From the NCBI RefSeq assembly GCF_000024265.1, contig NC_013204.1:2608501-2672500 (forward strand): a stretch of 64,000 nt of DNA, given 5' to 3'. Of the stretch, positions 8,159-17,618 are shown one piece after another; within the stretch, counting starts at the first letter, position 1; each line of letters starts with the position of its first letter. The position numbers and the translations under genes are program-made. The notes under the pieces are model-generated. The model ran no database searches, was not told where the DNA came from, and worked only from the letters and a program-made list of their open reading frames with translations. This DNA is from Eggerthella lenta DSM 2243. Its GTDB lineage: Bacteria; Actinomycetota; Coriobacteriia; Coriobacteriales; Eggerthellaceae.

Positions 8159-11104
8159 ATGATGTTTGCCTGGGCGTTCGTCATCGCGTTCACCTGTACG
8201 GTCGCAACGACCACGTATCCCGGATCCTCGCGGGCTTTCGCCGACGAGTTCGCCACGTTCGGCAAGCGCGTCGTGACCGTCACCTACTTCGAAGACGGCG
8301 ACTATATGTCCACCGACGAAGAGGGGCGCTACGTTGGGTACAACATCGAGTATCTCAACGAAATCGCACGCTACGCCGACTGGACATATGAATACGTCAA
8401 GTACCCTAGTTGGGAAGAGGCCTGTGCCGCGCTTGAAGCGAGCAAGGTGGATCTGCTTCCCATGGTGTACTACACCGAAGACCGAGAGAGGCGGATGATC
8501 TTCTCGGCATCATCGCTCTGCGAGATTTCCACCACGCTCAACGTGAGGCTCGACGACACGCGTTACGCCTACGAAGACTTCAAAACGTTTTCCGGCATGC
8601 GCGTGGGGGTAATCGCGAACAGCCAGGACGCCGAAGCGTTCGCACAATACAGCGAGAAGAACGGCTTTTCGGCGGATATCGTGGCCTACAGCGCTACCGG
8701 AGACCTGCTGAGAGCGCTCGACGAAGGAGCGGTGGATGCCATTGCCATCACATATCTCGGGACGAATTCGCGCTTCCGAACCGTAGCTCAGTTCGTCCCC
8801 GAGCCTTTGTACATCGCCCTCTCGCCCGAACGCACCGACATAGCCGATGAGCTCGACAGCGCGATGAGCCGCCTCAAACTGCGCGACCCCGACTTCGCCA
8901 CGTTGCTGTACGACCGCTACTTCGGCATCAACACCGACCAGGATCCCGTCTTCACCGAAGACGAGTACGCCTATCTGGCGTCGGCTCCCACCCTGCGCGT
9001 GGCCTACGATTCGTATCGCGCGCCGCTTTCCTACACCGACCCCGAAACCGGCGCGTTCGCCGGCGCGGTCGCATTGCTGTTCGAAGACATCGCGCAGATC
9101 ACCGGGCTGAAGTTCGAATTCGTGGCTGCGGACTGCCACGACGAGGCCGTCCGCCTCGTCGAACGCGGCGACGCCGACATCGTGTACGACGTCGATCGAG
9201 AATCCGACCCCCAGGCGATCAAAAGCCTCGACACCACCGGCCCCTATCTGCGCGACCCCATGGCCCTTGTCGCAGGACCGAATCCTTCCGGTTCGCGCGT
9301 CGCGCTGCCAAGCGGCTTCTCGCTCGCCGCGAGCACGGCGTACTCTTCGTACGCCGAATACGACATCGTGTACTGCGACACCCCGAAAGATTGCTTCGAT
9401 GCAGTGCTTGAAGGCAAAGCCGATATCGCCTTTGCCGATACCCACGTGGCGAACTACTTGCTGGCGGAACCCCAATACGAGAGCCTGAGCGTCACCACCA
9501 TCACCTCCTTCTTCAACAGCATGAGCATCGGCGTGAGCCGCAACGCCGACCGACGACTGGTGAGCATCCTCGACCGCTGCGTGCAGTACACCGCCGAAAG
9601 CAAGATGACCACCTGGCTTTCGCAAAGCAGCCTCGCCGTACATCCCATCAGCCCTTTCGACTTCTTGCGCCAGTATCCGGTGCAATTCATGGCCGGCATC
9701 GTCGCACTGCTCGGCTCCGTGCTCGGCGTTGCCCTGTACGTCAGCCATGTGAAGCTTCGCGCGGCGCGGCGAGTGGAGGACTTCTCGTTCACCGATCCGC
9801 TGACCGAAGGCTGGAGTCTCGCCCGCTTCCGCTCCGAGGTGGGCGCTCAGATGGCGAACGCCCGCGATGGCGCTTACGCCATCGTGTACCTCGACGTAAA
9901 AAGCTTCAAAGGCTTCAACGCAGCATTCGGCTACGCCACGGGCGATCGCGTGCTGCTCGACCTCAACGGCACGCTGGCCGGCATGAAAGCACCCGACGAA
10001 CGATACGCGCACGTCATCGCAGACGAATTCGTGCTGTTGGTTCGCTGGAGAGGCTGGGACGCGCTGCTGGAGCGCTTCGATGAACTGGATCGTCGCTTCA
10101 ACAGCACCGAAACGCTTACCGAGCTATCGCACCGGCTCATGCTGCAGGCCGGCGTCTGCATCATCGAGCGCAGCGCCGAAACGCCGCGCATCGACGTGCA
10201 AACCATCATCGAGTTCGTGGACGCCGCACGCTACGCCCGGGACAGCATCGGGGAGGCCTCGCGCAGCACCGCAGCATTGTACTCGGCGAGCATGAAGGAT
10301 CGCGACATCGCCGAACGCGCGCTGGTGGCCGCCGCGCACGACGCGCTCGAGCGCGGGGAGTTCACGGCCTATTACCAGCCGAAGGTGGAAATAGCGACGA
10401 ACCGCCTCGTGGGCTTCGAAGCGCTCGTTCGTTGGGAATCGCCTGAACGCGGCCTCGTGCCGCCCGACGAGTTCATTCCCCTGTTCGAGCGCACCGGCCT
10501 GGTCGTCGACTTGGACTTGCAGGTATTTCGCCTCGTCTGCGCCCGTATCCGGGAGCAGCTGGACGCGGGAGAACACCCGCTCGTCATCGCCTGCAACTTC
10601 TCGCGCTTGCACATGCGAAACGACGCGTTCCCTGAAACGGTGAAGAGCATCGTCGACGGATTCGGCGTGCCCATCGAGCTGCTGGAGCTCGAACTGACCG
10701 AGAACATCGTCATGGAAGACCTCGAACGCGCCGAACGACTGTGCCGCCGTTTAAAGGATCTGGGCTTCCGCATCGCCATTGACGACTTCGGCAGCGGGTA
10801 CTCGTCGCTGGGCACGCTGCAGAACCTGCCGATCGACGTGCTGAAGCTCGACCGCAGCTTCCTCATGAGCAGCGAGAGCGGCGAGCGCTGCAAGGCCATC
10901 CTGGACGGCGTGGTGTCCATCGCCGACAAGCTGGCCGTGAACGTGGTGGTGGAAGGCGTGGAAACGCGCGATCAGGCGTCCATGCTCGTGCGCATGGACG
11001 ATCGCATCATCGCGCAGGGGTTCCTCTACTCGCGCCCCGTCCCTCGGGACGTCTCGGACGCGCAGTTCGCCGTCGGCTTCATCGAGCCGAACGAACGCCC
11101 GTAG
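8159..11104 (+). CDS. membrane receptor: two solute-binding domains, degenerate GGDEF, EAL
   Basis: A 981-residue protein. After a signal-like segment (residues 1-27) come two periplasmic solute-binding (SBP_bac_3) domains at ~38-265 and ~280-500. A membrane helix follows (FMAGIVALLGSVLGVALYVS), then a GGDEF domain whose signature is ADEF instead of GGDEF, and an EAL domain with FEALVRW, ELTENIV, IDDFGSGYSSLG and KLDRSF intact. By family logic it senses a small solute outside and degrades cyclic di-GMP inside. The degenerate GGDEF is probably regulatory. No good ribosome binding site precedes the ATG at 8159, and no alternative ATG/GTG/TTG exists upstream in frame before a stop. The 290-nt AT-richer gap before it shows no gene. 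Confidence 0.9.
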   Translation: MMFAWAFVIAFTCTVATTTYPGSSRAFADEFATFGKRVVTVTYFEDGDYMSTDEEGRYVGYNIEYLNEIARYADWTYEYVKYPSWEEACAALEASKVDLLPMVYYTEDRERRMIFSASSLCEISTTLNVRLDDTRYAYEDFKTFSGMRVGVIANSQDAEAFAQYSEKNGFSADIVAYSATGDLLRALDEGAVDAIAITYLGTNSRFRTVAQFVPEPLYIALSPERTDIADELDSAMSRLKLRDPDFATLLYDRYFGINTDQDPVFTEDEYAYLASAPTLRVAYDSYRAPLSYTDPETGAFAGAVALLFEDIAQITGLKFEFVAADCHDEAVRLVERGDADIVYDVDRESDPQAIKSLDTTGPYLRDPMALVAGPNPSGSRVALPSGFSLAASTAYSSYAEYDIVYCDTPKDCFDAVLEGKADIAFADTHVANYLLAEPQYESLSVTTITSFFNSMSIGVSRNADRRLVSILDRCVQYTAESKMTTWLSQSSLAVHPISPFDFLRQYPVQFMAGIVALLGSVLGVALYVSHVKLRAARRVEDFSFTDPLTEGWSLARFRSEVGAQMANARDGAYAIVYLDVKSFKGFNAAFGYATGDRVLLDLNGTLAGMKAPDERYAHVIADEFVLLVRWRGWDALLERFDELDRRFNSTETLTELSHRLMLQAGVCIIERSAETPRIDVQTIIEFVDAARYARDSIGEASRSTAALYSASMKDRDIAERALVAAAHDALERGEFTAYYQPKVEIATNRLVGFEALVRWESPERGLVPPDEFIPLFERTGLVVDLDLQVFRLVCARIREQLDAGEHPLVIACNFSRLHMRNDAFPETVKSIVDGFGVPIELLELELTENIVMEDLERAERLCRRLKDLGFRIAIDDFGSGYSSLGTLQNLPIDVLKLDRSFLMSSESGERCKAILDGVVSIADKLAVNVVVEGVETRDQASMLVRMDDRIIAQGFLYSRPVPRDVSDAQFAVGFIEPNERP

Positions 11105-11130
11105 CGGCCACGCGGTTGCCGGAACGAGAA

Positions 11131-11162
11131 ACGGGGGCGGCCGTTCACGCGGCCGCCCCCGT
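11131..11162. terminator. bidirectional terminator hairpin
   Basis: A perfect 13-bp GC-rich stem (11131-11143 with 11150-11162) with a 6-nt loop between two convergent genes. Confidence 0.85.
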
Positions 11163-11167
11163 CGTCG

Positions 11168-11464
11168 TTACGCTTTTTCAGATGCGTAGAATACCGCTTG
11201 GTCGAACACGTCGGTCACCGACTTGCCGTCGATGAAGGGGAGCGTCAAGAACTCGCTCACCGTCGGCACCAGCTCGCTCGCGTCGACGTAATGTCCCTTT
11301 TCGTTGAGCTTCGCGGTGTCCTGCGCGCGCCAGTATCGATCGTTGACGTCGGTCAGGTAGTACGTCTCGCTGCCGATCTCCATGTACACGGAGTGCTTCG
11401 CGTGCAGGTAGTTCGGCAGCTCGTCGAAGGATACGTCGAGCGCCTCCGCTGCTTTCGTTCCCAT
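11168..11464 (-). CDS. conserved-looking 98-residue protein, function unknown
   Basis: A soluble, acidic protein (MGTKAAEALDVSFDELPNYL at the start) rich in aromatic residues (YMEIG, YYLTDVNDRYW). It has no membrane segment and no metal-binding motif. The ribosome binding site GAAAGGGG lies 6 nt before the ATG at 11464, and the stop abuts the terminator at 11162. I do not recognise the family. Good translation signals and a dedicated terminator argue that it is a real single-gene unit. Confidence 0.65.
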   Translation of the reverse strand: MGTKAAEALDVSFDELPNYLHAKHSVYMEIGSETYYLTDVNDRYWRAQDTAKLNEKGHYVDASELVPTVSEFLTLPFIDGKSVTDVFDQAVFYASEKA

Positions 11465-11634
11465 AACGGCCCCTTTCGTCCGAAAAACACCTTGGCGCTA
11501 TCATAGCAAGAACTGTCAGCGGTTTCATCGGAAATGGAAGAATCGGTCAGCCGGTTTTGCCGGAGAAGAAGCCTTCTGCGGACGCACCGCCCCGCCAAGC
11601 CGCACCTTTTCACCACGAGCATGCTGCAGGATCG

Positions 11635-12474
11635 CTAGTTCTGCCGCACGAGCTTCCGCATCGAGCCGATGGGGGCGAACGTCAAGATAGCTCCGACCAC
11701 GCACAGCAAGAACACGACAGCCGCCGTGAACGCCGACGCGCCCGACACGTTCACGCCCACGCCGATGAGCGCCCACAGGAACACGAGCTGGAACGCCATG
11801 TCGTCGTAGGCCTTGCGCATCACGTAGCCGAACGCCAGCACGCCCGCCGTCAAGAGGATGGTGAACAACCCGTTGAAGAACGGGATGCCGCCGTCCAGCG
11901 CGCGCGTGACGAGGATGGCCATGTTGGCCAGCGTGGCCACCGTGACCCACGCGGTGTAGATGGACACGGGCACCCGTCCCGAGGCGGTCTTCATCGTGCG
12001 GCGCACGTTCAGGTACAGCGCCGCCAGCACCAGCCACTCGGCCAGGATGACGATGAACGACACGGCCACCAGCTCGAAGTGCCACAGGGCAAGCCACAGC
12101 ACGTTGAGGGCGCAGCTTGCGATGAACAGGATGGACGTCATGGTGAAGCGGTCGGCGCGGACAGGCGCCGTGCGCGTGTACGCGACGAGCCACACGACCA
12201 TCGCCACGTAGATGAGCGACCAGATGGCGAACACGTAGCCGGCAGGCGTGAACCACGTGAACACGCCGTACGCGATATCCGCCGACGTGGTGCCTCCCAC
12301 CCGGCCTCCTTCGATGACGGCATTGCCGATGAGGGTCAGAGCGTACACGATCCACATGGTGACGGTCTCGACGGTCAGGTAACCGCCGCGCTCGAGCTTG
12401 CGGCCGGTGCGCGTGTTGCGGGCACGCTGCACGACGCTGGGCGCCGATGCGGCGCGATACGCATGATTGGGCAT
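11635..12474 (-). CDS. TspO/MBR-related tryptophan-rich membrane protein
   Basis: A 279-residue integral membrane protein with eight or more hydrophobic segments. The central part (TPAGYVFAIWSLIYVAMVVW, then NVLWLALWHFE and VPVSIYTAWVTVATLANMA) carries the Trp-rich spacing of TspO/MBR-like proteins found as long bacterial homologues. The N-terminal 30 residues are basic and cytosolic. TspO proteins bind tetrapyrroles or other hydrophobic ligands; the physiological ligand here is unknown. The start at 12474 has GCGAGG six nt upstream. The gene stands alone. Confidence 0.7.
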   Translation of the reverse strand: MPNHAYRAASAPSVVQRARNTRTGRKLERGGYLTVETVTMWIVYALTLIGNAVIEGGRVGGTTSADIAYGVFTWFTPAGYVFAIWSLIYVAMVVWLVAYTRTAPVRADRFTMTSILFIASCALNVLWLALWHFELVAVSFIVILAEWLVLAALYLNVRRTMKTASGRVPVSIYTAWVTVATLANMAILVTRALDGGIPFFNGLFTILLTAGVLAFGYVMRKAYDDMAFQLVFLWALIGVGVNVSGASAFTAAVVFLLCVVGAILTFAPIGSMRKLVRQN

Positions 12475-12608
12475 GATGCACCTCGCTTTCTGAAAGAAGG
12501 ATGATTCCGTTCCTTTTCGTCAGGGTGCAACCCAGTGTAGCGCCGGCGCATGCACGCGCCTTGACGGCTACTTAGCAGTACTTTATCGCTTTAGCGCAGA
12601 TCAGAAGC

Positions 12609-13865
12609 CTATCGCTCAACGTTGATACGCATGCGCAGAAAGTCGCCGGGAGCCAGCTCCTCCCCCGTTTCGAACGCATAGCGCTCGGCCGAGCGGTTCG
12701 CCACGGCAACCGGCACCCGCTTTGGCTGCGCGTCGTCCCCGTCGGGCTCGGGGAGCCAGGCGAGGTTACGCACGCGCACGCGAGGGACGTGCGGACCCGG
12801 CGACAGCGCCTCCAGCTCGTCGCCTTCGCAGAAGCGGTTGTAGCACCGCGCGATCACGCGGAACGCGCCTTCGCCGGCCGGTTCGCACGCTTCCACCGTG
12901 GCGGCATGCCGGCATTCGGCGGTGTAGCCGTCCACGTCGGGCGATTGCCTGGCGTCGCCGTAGTAGAAGCCCGTGCCGTACGGGCGATGCGACACGGCCA
13001 GCAGCTCGTCGGCCAGCTCGGAGGAGGGAACGCCGTCCAGGGCCAGCCGGTAAGCGCGCACCACCGAAGCCACGTAGAACGCCTTCTTGTTGCGGCCTTC
13101 GATCTTGAACGAGTCGATGCCGGCCGCGGCCAAGTCGTCGAGGTGCGCCAGCATGTTGAGGTCCTGCGCGTTCATGACATAGGTTCCGCGCACGTCCTCC
13201 TCCACGGGAAAGAACTCGCCGGGACGCTGCTCCTCCACCAGCGCGTAGCTCCACCGGCACGGCTGGGTGCAATGGCCCTTGTTGCCGGAGCGGCCGGTGA
13301 GCGCGGCGCTGATCAGGCAGCGGCCCGACACGGCCATGCACATGGCGCCGTGCACGAACGCCTCCAGCTCCAGCTCGCGCGGGGCGCCGGCGCGCAGTCG
13401 CGCGATGTCCTCCACGCTCATCTCTCGCGCGCACACCACGCGGCTCGCGCCCAGCTCGTGCCATACGCGCGCCGCCTCGGCGTTGCATACCGAGGCCTGG
13501 GTGCTCACGTGCAGCTCGACGTTCGGCGCGTGCCGCTGTGCCAGGCGCAGCGCGCCCAGGTCGCTCACGATGAACGCGTCGACGCCGGCCGCGGCCAGCG
13601 CTTCGAGGTACGCGGGAAGCGCCTTGAGGTCGTCGGCGTCCATGAGGGCGTTCAGCGTCGCGTACGCCTTCGCGCCCGCATCGTGCGCGCGAGCTGCCGC
13701 AGCGGGAACGTCGTACAGCGCGAAGTTCGCCGCGCGCTGCCGCAGCCCGAAACGATCGGCGGCCAGGTACACGGCGTCCGCACCGAAGCGCAGCGCGGCC
13801 TCCAGCTGCGCAAGCCCGCCCGCGGGCGCGAGGAGCTCGGGAGTCCTTGTCGATTGAGTTCGCAT
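12609..13865 (-). CDS. U32 peptidase-family protein (RNA hydroxylation type)
   Basis: A 418-residue protein with the U32 signature EAFVHGAMCMAVSGRCLISA, then GNKGHCTQPCRW, providing the cysteines that bind an Fe-S cluster in this family. The N-terminus ELLAPAGGLAQLEAALRFGA is the typical start of the barrel. Characterised members (TrhP/YegQ, RlhA) use prephenate to hydroxylate tRNA or 23S rRNA rather than cleaving peptides; which RNA is modified here cannot be told. The ATG at 13865 was chosen because the domain begins 10 residues later and the longer reading is Arg-rich and non-conserved. Confidence 0.85.
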   Translation of the reverse strand: MRTQSTRTPELLAPAGGLAQLEAALRFGADAVYLAADRFGLRQRAANFALYDVPAAAARAHDAGAKAYATLNALMDADDLKALPAYLEALAAAGVDAFIVSDLGALRLAQRHAPNVELHVSTQASVCNAEAARVWHELGASRVVCAREMSVEDIARLRAGAPRELELEAFVHGAMCMAVSGRCLISAALTGRSGNKGHCTQPCRWSYALVEEQRPGEFFPVEEDVRGTYVMNAQDLNMLAHLDDLAAAGIDSFKIEGRNKKAFYVASVVRAYRLALDGVPSSELADELLAVSHRPYGTGFYYGDARQSPDVDGYTAECRHAATVEACEPAGEGAFRVIARCYNRFCEGDELEALSPGPHVPRVRVRNLAWLPEPDGDDAQPKRVPVAVANRSAERYAFETGEELAPGDFLRMRINVER

Positions 13866-14076
13866 GCGCCGTATTGTAGCGCATCGACGAACCCGCGAGC
13901 CGGCGACCACCGAAACCCCTCGCTTCGGGCGGGACAACGCCCCCTACCCGGCAATCCTCCGCATCTCCGAGCCCTGCGGCACATTCCCGGGTCTTTCGCA
14001 CCCTATCGCATTCCCATCCTGGACACGAGCGCGCAAGGGAACCCCGACGGCGAGCGATTGCACGTTCCGCAGGCGC

Positions 14077-14225
14077 TATGTGCGGCAGAATCGGGCTTTT
14101 GGCAGTGCGAGCCCGCTTCGCACTGTTGATTTGCAAATGCCGAAAAAACGCGATCTGGGGTTTCACCTCGAAACGATTCGGAGAAAGACGCTGCTCCTGC
14201 CAAAAACTCGATTTTGCCGCACATA
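14077..14225. repeat. dispersed palindromic element, copy A
   Basis: Arms 14077-14104 and 14198-14225 are inverted repeats, 25 of 28 identical, with consensus TGTGCGGCAAAATC, four variable bases, TTTTGGCA. The 93-nt interior is not obviously coding. The same arm sequence recurs at 43.6 kb. It fills the 440-nt gap between the U32 gene start and the cysS stop; no gene was found there. Confidence 0.8.
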
Positions 14226-14307
14226 AGGAAGAGAATCCGTGCACGACGACGAAGGGCGGCCAACGCGGCCGCCCTTCGAGAATGTTCCACTCGGGATAAC
14301 GCTCGCC

Positions 14308-15813
14308 TTACCCCTCGTAGGTCACGCGCGCACCCTGCGGGGTGTCCTCGATCACGAAGCCCAAACCGCACAGGCCGTCGCGGACGGCGTCGGCACGGCT
14401 CCAATCCTTCGCGGCGCGGGCGTCGGCACGGGCCGCCAGCAGGGCGTCCACGGCCTCGGCGGCATCCGCGCCTTCGTAGCCCGCGATATCGGCCGCCAAC
14501 CCCACGACCTCGGGCGGGTACCCTCCTGCGGCGCACGAGGCGGATGCGGCCTCCACGTCGATGCCGAACACGCCCATGAGCTCCACGATGACGCCGCGGG
14601 CATCGCGCACGGGCGGCACGTCGGACAGCGAGATAGTCCTGTCGGCCGTCTGCGCGTTCACCGCGGCCACGAAGTCGAACACCTCGCCCAGCGCCTTGCA
14701 GGTGTTGAAGTCGTCGTCCATGGCCAGGATGAACGCCAGCTTCGCCTCCTTCGTACGCTTCATCAGCTCGCGCGTGTCCAGCGGCGAGGGGATGTCCTGG
14801 GCGTTCTGCAGCTGCCAATCGAGGTTCTTCACCGCGTTCTCGATACGGCACAGCGCCGCGCCCGCCTCGGCCAGGCGCTCGTCGGAGAAGTCGAGCGGGC
14901 TGCGGTAGTGCGTCTGCAGCATAAGGAAGCGCAGCACCTTCGGATCGGTGACCTTCAGCACGTCGCGCAGCAGCTTGAAGTTGCCCAGCGACTTGCTCAT
15001 CTTCTCGGAGTTGATCTGCAGCATGCCGCCGTGCATCCAGTAGTTCGCGAACGTGCAGCCGCACGCGGCCTCGCTCTGCGCGCGCTCGTTCTCGTGGTGC
15101 GGGAACACGAGGTCGGCGCCGCCGCCGTGGATGTCGAAGGGAAGCCCCAGGTACTTGCGCGACATGGCCGAGCACTCGATGTGCCAGCCGGGACGGCCCA
15201 TGCCCCAGGGCGACTCCCACGCCGGCTCGCCGGGCTTGGCGGCCTTCCACAGCGCGAAGTCCAGCGGGTCGCGCTTGCGATCCTCCACGCCCTTGCCGTC
15301 GGCGCGCAGCTCGCGGTGGCCGCTCTCCATCTCGTCTACGTTGCGGCCCGACAGCTCGCCGTAAGCCGGGAACGAACGCACGTTGAAGTACACGTCGCCG
15401 TCGGCATCGTAAGCGTGGCCTCCGTCGATGAGCTCTTGGATGAGCTCTATCATTGCGGGGATCTCCTCGGTGGCCTTCGGACGGATATCGGGATCCAGCA
15501 CGCCGGCCGCGCGCATGTCCTCGATAAACGCCTCGGTGTACTCGGCGGCCACCTCGGCAGCGCTGCGGCCTTCCTCAAGCGACTTGCCGATGATCTTGTC
15601 GTCCACGTCGGTGACGTTCTGCACGAACGTCACGTCGAAGCCGCGCCACATAAGGTAACGGCGGATCACGTCGAAGCTGATGAACGTGCGGGCGTTGCCG
15701 ATGTGAATGTAGTTGTACACGGTAGGTCCGCACACGTACATGCCCACCTTGCCGCGCTCGAGCGTCTCGAAGTCGACCTTCGTGCGGGTCTTCGTATTGT
15801 AGAGTCTGATCAT
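14308..15813 (-). CDS. cysS: cysteinyl-tRNA synthetase
   Basis: A 501-residue class I synthetase. The HIGH-type motif is in [16 protein letters not shown] (residues ~28-43), zinc ligands include the Cys of that motif plus the CSAM and [11 protein letters not shown] segments, and KMSKSLGN is present. It charges tRNA-Cys. The start at 15813 follows GCGAGGA. The adjacent minus-strand genes ispF, ispD and cysE lie upstream, and cysE makes the cysteine precursor O-acetylserine, so there is a loose metabolic theme. A TGCTACAAT extended -10 box around 15877-15884 suggests its own promoter. Confidence 0.97.
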   Translation of the reverse strand: MIRLYNTKTRTKVDFETLERGKVGMYVCGPTVYNYIHIGNARTFISFDVIRRYLMWRGFDVTFVQNVTDVDDKIIGKSLEEGRSAAEVAAEYTEAFIEDMRAAGVLDPDIRPKATEEIPAMIELIQELIDGGHAYDADGDVYFNVRSFPAYGELSGRNVDEMESGHRELRADGKGVEDRKRDPLDFALWKAAKPGEPAWESPWGMGRPGWHIECSAMSRKYLGLPFDIHGGGADLVFPHHENERAQSEAACGCTFANYWMHGGMLQINSEKMSKSLGNFKLLRDVLKVTDPKVLRFLMLQTHYRSPLDFSDERLAEAGAALCRIENAVKNLDWQLQNAQDIPSPLDTRELMKRTKEAKLAFILAMDDDFNTCKALGEVFDFVAAVNAQTADRTISLSDVPPVRDARGVIVELMGVFGIDVEAASASCAAGGYPPEVVGLAADIAGYEGADAAEAVDALLAARADARAAKDWSRADAVRDGLCGLGFVIEDTPQGARVTYEG

Positions 15814-15876
15814 GGCGTCCTCGCATCCTGCATAGCCCTGGCGCCGCGCTCCCGCGACGGTGCGTTTCGACCGTAG

Positions 15877-15885
15877 ATTGTAGCA
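15877..15885 (-). promoter_or_regulatory. possible extended -10 promoter of cysS
   Basis: Minus-strand TGC-TACAAT lies 64 nt upstream of the cysS ATG. No good -35 box is visible, as is usual for extended -10 promoters. The rest of the ispF-cysS gap (15886-16036) holds short hairpins but no gene. Confidence 0.4.
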
Positions 15886-16036
15886 CAGGAAGGTTACGGA
15901 GCCCGCCTGTCCACCAAAGTCAGCGAGGGCTTTCGCAGTGCTTCGGATTGGCGTGAAAGACCGACGAAGCGTGCTCATGCACGTGAGGAGGGCTTGGAGC
16001 GCCAAGCCGAGGCGCTACGGAAGCCCGCAGCGTCGG

Positions 16037-16561
16037 CTAGTCCCGTTGCTCGTCAGGACGGCGGCACAGCAGGCAGACGGCGGTCGCGGAGATGCCCTCC
16101 TCGCGGCCTTCGAATCCCAGGTGCTCAGTGGTGGTGGCCTTCACGCCCACATTCTCCACCGCGATGCCCATGGCGGCGGCCAGGTTCTCGCGCATGGCCT
16201 CGCGGTACGGCGACAGCTTCGGCGCCTGCGCGGCGATGACGGAGTCGACGTCGAGGATGACGTAGCCCTCCGCGCGCACCTTGTCGGCCACGGCGGCCAG
16301 CAGCTTCAGCGAGTCGGCGTCCTTGAAGGCTGGGTCGGTGTCGGGGAACAGCTTGCCGATATCCCCGCCGCGAATGCCTCCCAGCAGCGCATCGGAGATA
16401 GCATGCGCCAACACGTCGGCATCGGAATGCCCCAAGAGGCCGCGCACATGAGGAACGTCCACCCCGCCCAGGATAAGCTTGCGCCCCTCGGCGAACGCAT
16501 GCACATCGTATCCCTGCCCCACGCGCAACCCGGCAGGATCGAAAACAACAGGTTGCATCAT
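16037..16561 (-). CDS. ispF: 2-C-methyl-D-erythritol 2,4-cyclodiphosphate synthase
   Basis: A 174-residue enzyme of the MEP isoprenoid pathway. Signatures are RVGQGYDVHAF, LGHSDADVLAHAISDALLG (zinc-binding Asp/His residues), DIGKLFPDTDPAFKDADS and KATTTEHLGFEGREEGISA. It cyclises the product of IspE to MEcPP. GGAGG lies 7 nt before the ATG at 16561. It is downstream of ispD on the same strand, separated by an inverted-repeat element of ~110 nt. Confidence 0.96.
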   Translation of the reverse strand: MMQPVVFDPAGLRVGQGYDVHAFAEGRKLILGGVDVPHVRGLLGHSDADVLAHAISDALLGGIRGGDIGKLFPDTDPAFKDADSLKLLAAVADKVRAEGYVILDVDSVIAAQAPKLSPYREAMRENLAAAMGIAVENVGVKATTTEHLGFEGREEGISATAVCLLCRRPDEQRD

Positions 16562-16587
16562 TCGGTTCCTCCGATAACGACATGCGC

Positions 16588-16695
16588 GGCCTTGGCGACG
16601 GTGCCCACCAAGCGAGTTCCGCACGAGCCGAAACGCCCAGCGGGCGTTTCGCGCGAGCAGGACTGTCTGAGCGACTGGGCACTGTCGCCAAGGCC
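16588..16695. repeat. long inverted repeat between ispD and ispF
   Basis: Arms 16588-16607 and 16676-16695 match at 19 of 20 positions. The interior carries its own hairpin (AAACGCCC-AGC-GGGCGTTT at 16631-16649). It fills almost the whole intergenic gap. Confidence 0.75.
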
Positions 16696-16706
16696 TCCGC
16701 GGATGA

Positions 16707-17549
16707 TCATTCTTCCGCCCCTTTCATGTACATGGTACGCACCGCAGCGGCCAGCATGAGGTAGTCTTCGGGGACGGTCAGCTTGATGTTGTCGCGCTTC
16801 CCTTCCACTACCAGCACGCGCCCGCCCAACCTCTCGATGAGCGACGAATCGTCGGTGCCCATGAAGCCGTCCGACAGCGCCGAGGCGTGCGCGCGGCGGT
16901 AGATGCCGGCGCGGAACACCTGGGGCGTCTGCGCGTTCCAGAACACGCGGCGGTCGGGCGTGCCCACGATCACGCCGTTCTCCACCACTTTCAGGGTGTC
17001 GACGGCCGGATGCGCCACCACGGCGCCGTCGCAGTCGATGTTGCCCTTCAACGTGGCGATGGTATGCGCGATGAGGTCGGGGCTGATGAGCGGGCGGGCG
17101 CCGTCGTGCAGGATGACGTACTCGTAGTCGTCCGGCACGAACTCCAGCCCCGAGAACGCCGATTCCTGACGGCTGGGGCCCGAAGGCGCCACCACGATGG
17201 GCGTGACGAACGGGAACGGGTCGATGGCGCGCTTGAGATACTCGCTGCAGCGGTCCTCGGGGCACACGATGACGATGAGCCCGATGTCGCCCACGGCGTC
17301 GAACGCCTCGGCCGACCAGGTGAGGATGGGCTTGCCCGCGATCTCCACGAGCTGCTTGCCGCCTTCCTTGCCGAACCGCTCCCCCGTGCCGCCCGCCAGG
17401 ATGATGGCGGCCGTCTGCGGGTTCTTGTCGACCTCGCCCTTGAGCCCTCCCATCGCCTGCGACAGCGCGTCGAAGTCGAGGTCGTTCAGCGCGAGCTCAG
17501 GGGCGCTGAGCACCGCGGACGAGAACACCGGGTCGATTGTCTGCGTCAT
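16707..17549 (-). CDS. ispD: 2-C-methyl-D-erythritol 4-phosphate cytidylyltransferase
   Basis: A 280-residue nucleotidyltransferase that makes CDP-ME from MEP and CTP. The glycine-rich CTP loop is IILAGGTGERFGKEGGKQ at ~62-79, followed by SRQESAFSGLE, VILHDGARPLI and NIKLTVPEDYLMA-like C-terminal sequence. An N-terminal extension of about 58 residues precedes the catalytic domain, longer than usual for the family (~230 residues). The start at 17549 has GGAGAGG upstream; a start at 17585 is possible. Confidence 0.93.
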   Translation of the reverse strand: MTQTIDPVFSSAVLSAPELALNDLDFDALSQAMGGLKGEVDKNPQTAAIILAGGTGERFGKEGGKQLVEIAGKPILTWSAEAFDAVGDIGLIVIVCPEDRCSEYLKRAIDPFPFVTPIVVAPSGPSRQESAFSGLEFVPDDYEYVILHDGARPLISPDLIAHTIATLKGNIDCDGAVVAHPAVDTLKVVENGVIVGTPDRRVFWNAQTPQVFRAGIYRRAHASALSDGFMGTDDSSLIERLGGRVLVVEGKRDNIKLTVPEDYLMLAAAVRTMYMKGAEE

Positions 17550-17618
17550 AAGGTTTTCCTCTCCGCCTTGCATCGTTCTTGCCACCGCTCCATTTCCCTC
17601 GCTTGCCGATCGAAGAGC

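Noticed and set aside
12609-12700. U32 gene as a true secreted collagenase
   Set aside because: There is no signal peptide, and the cysteine motif matches the RNA-hydroxylation members of the family.
15886-16036. T-box riboswitch upstream of cysS
   Set aside because: A GGTGGACAG string is present, but the conserved T-box core and an antiterminator/terminator pair could not be found.
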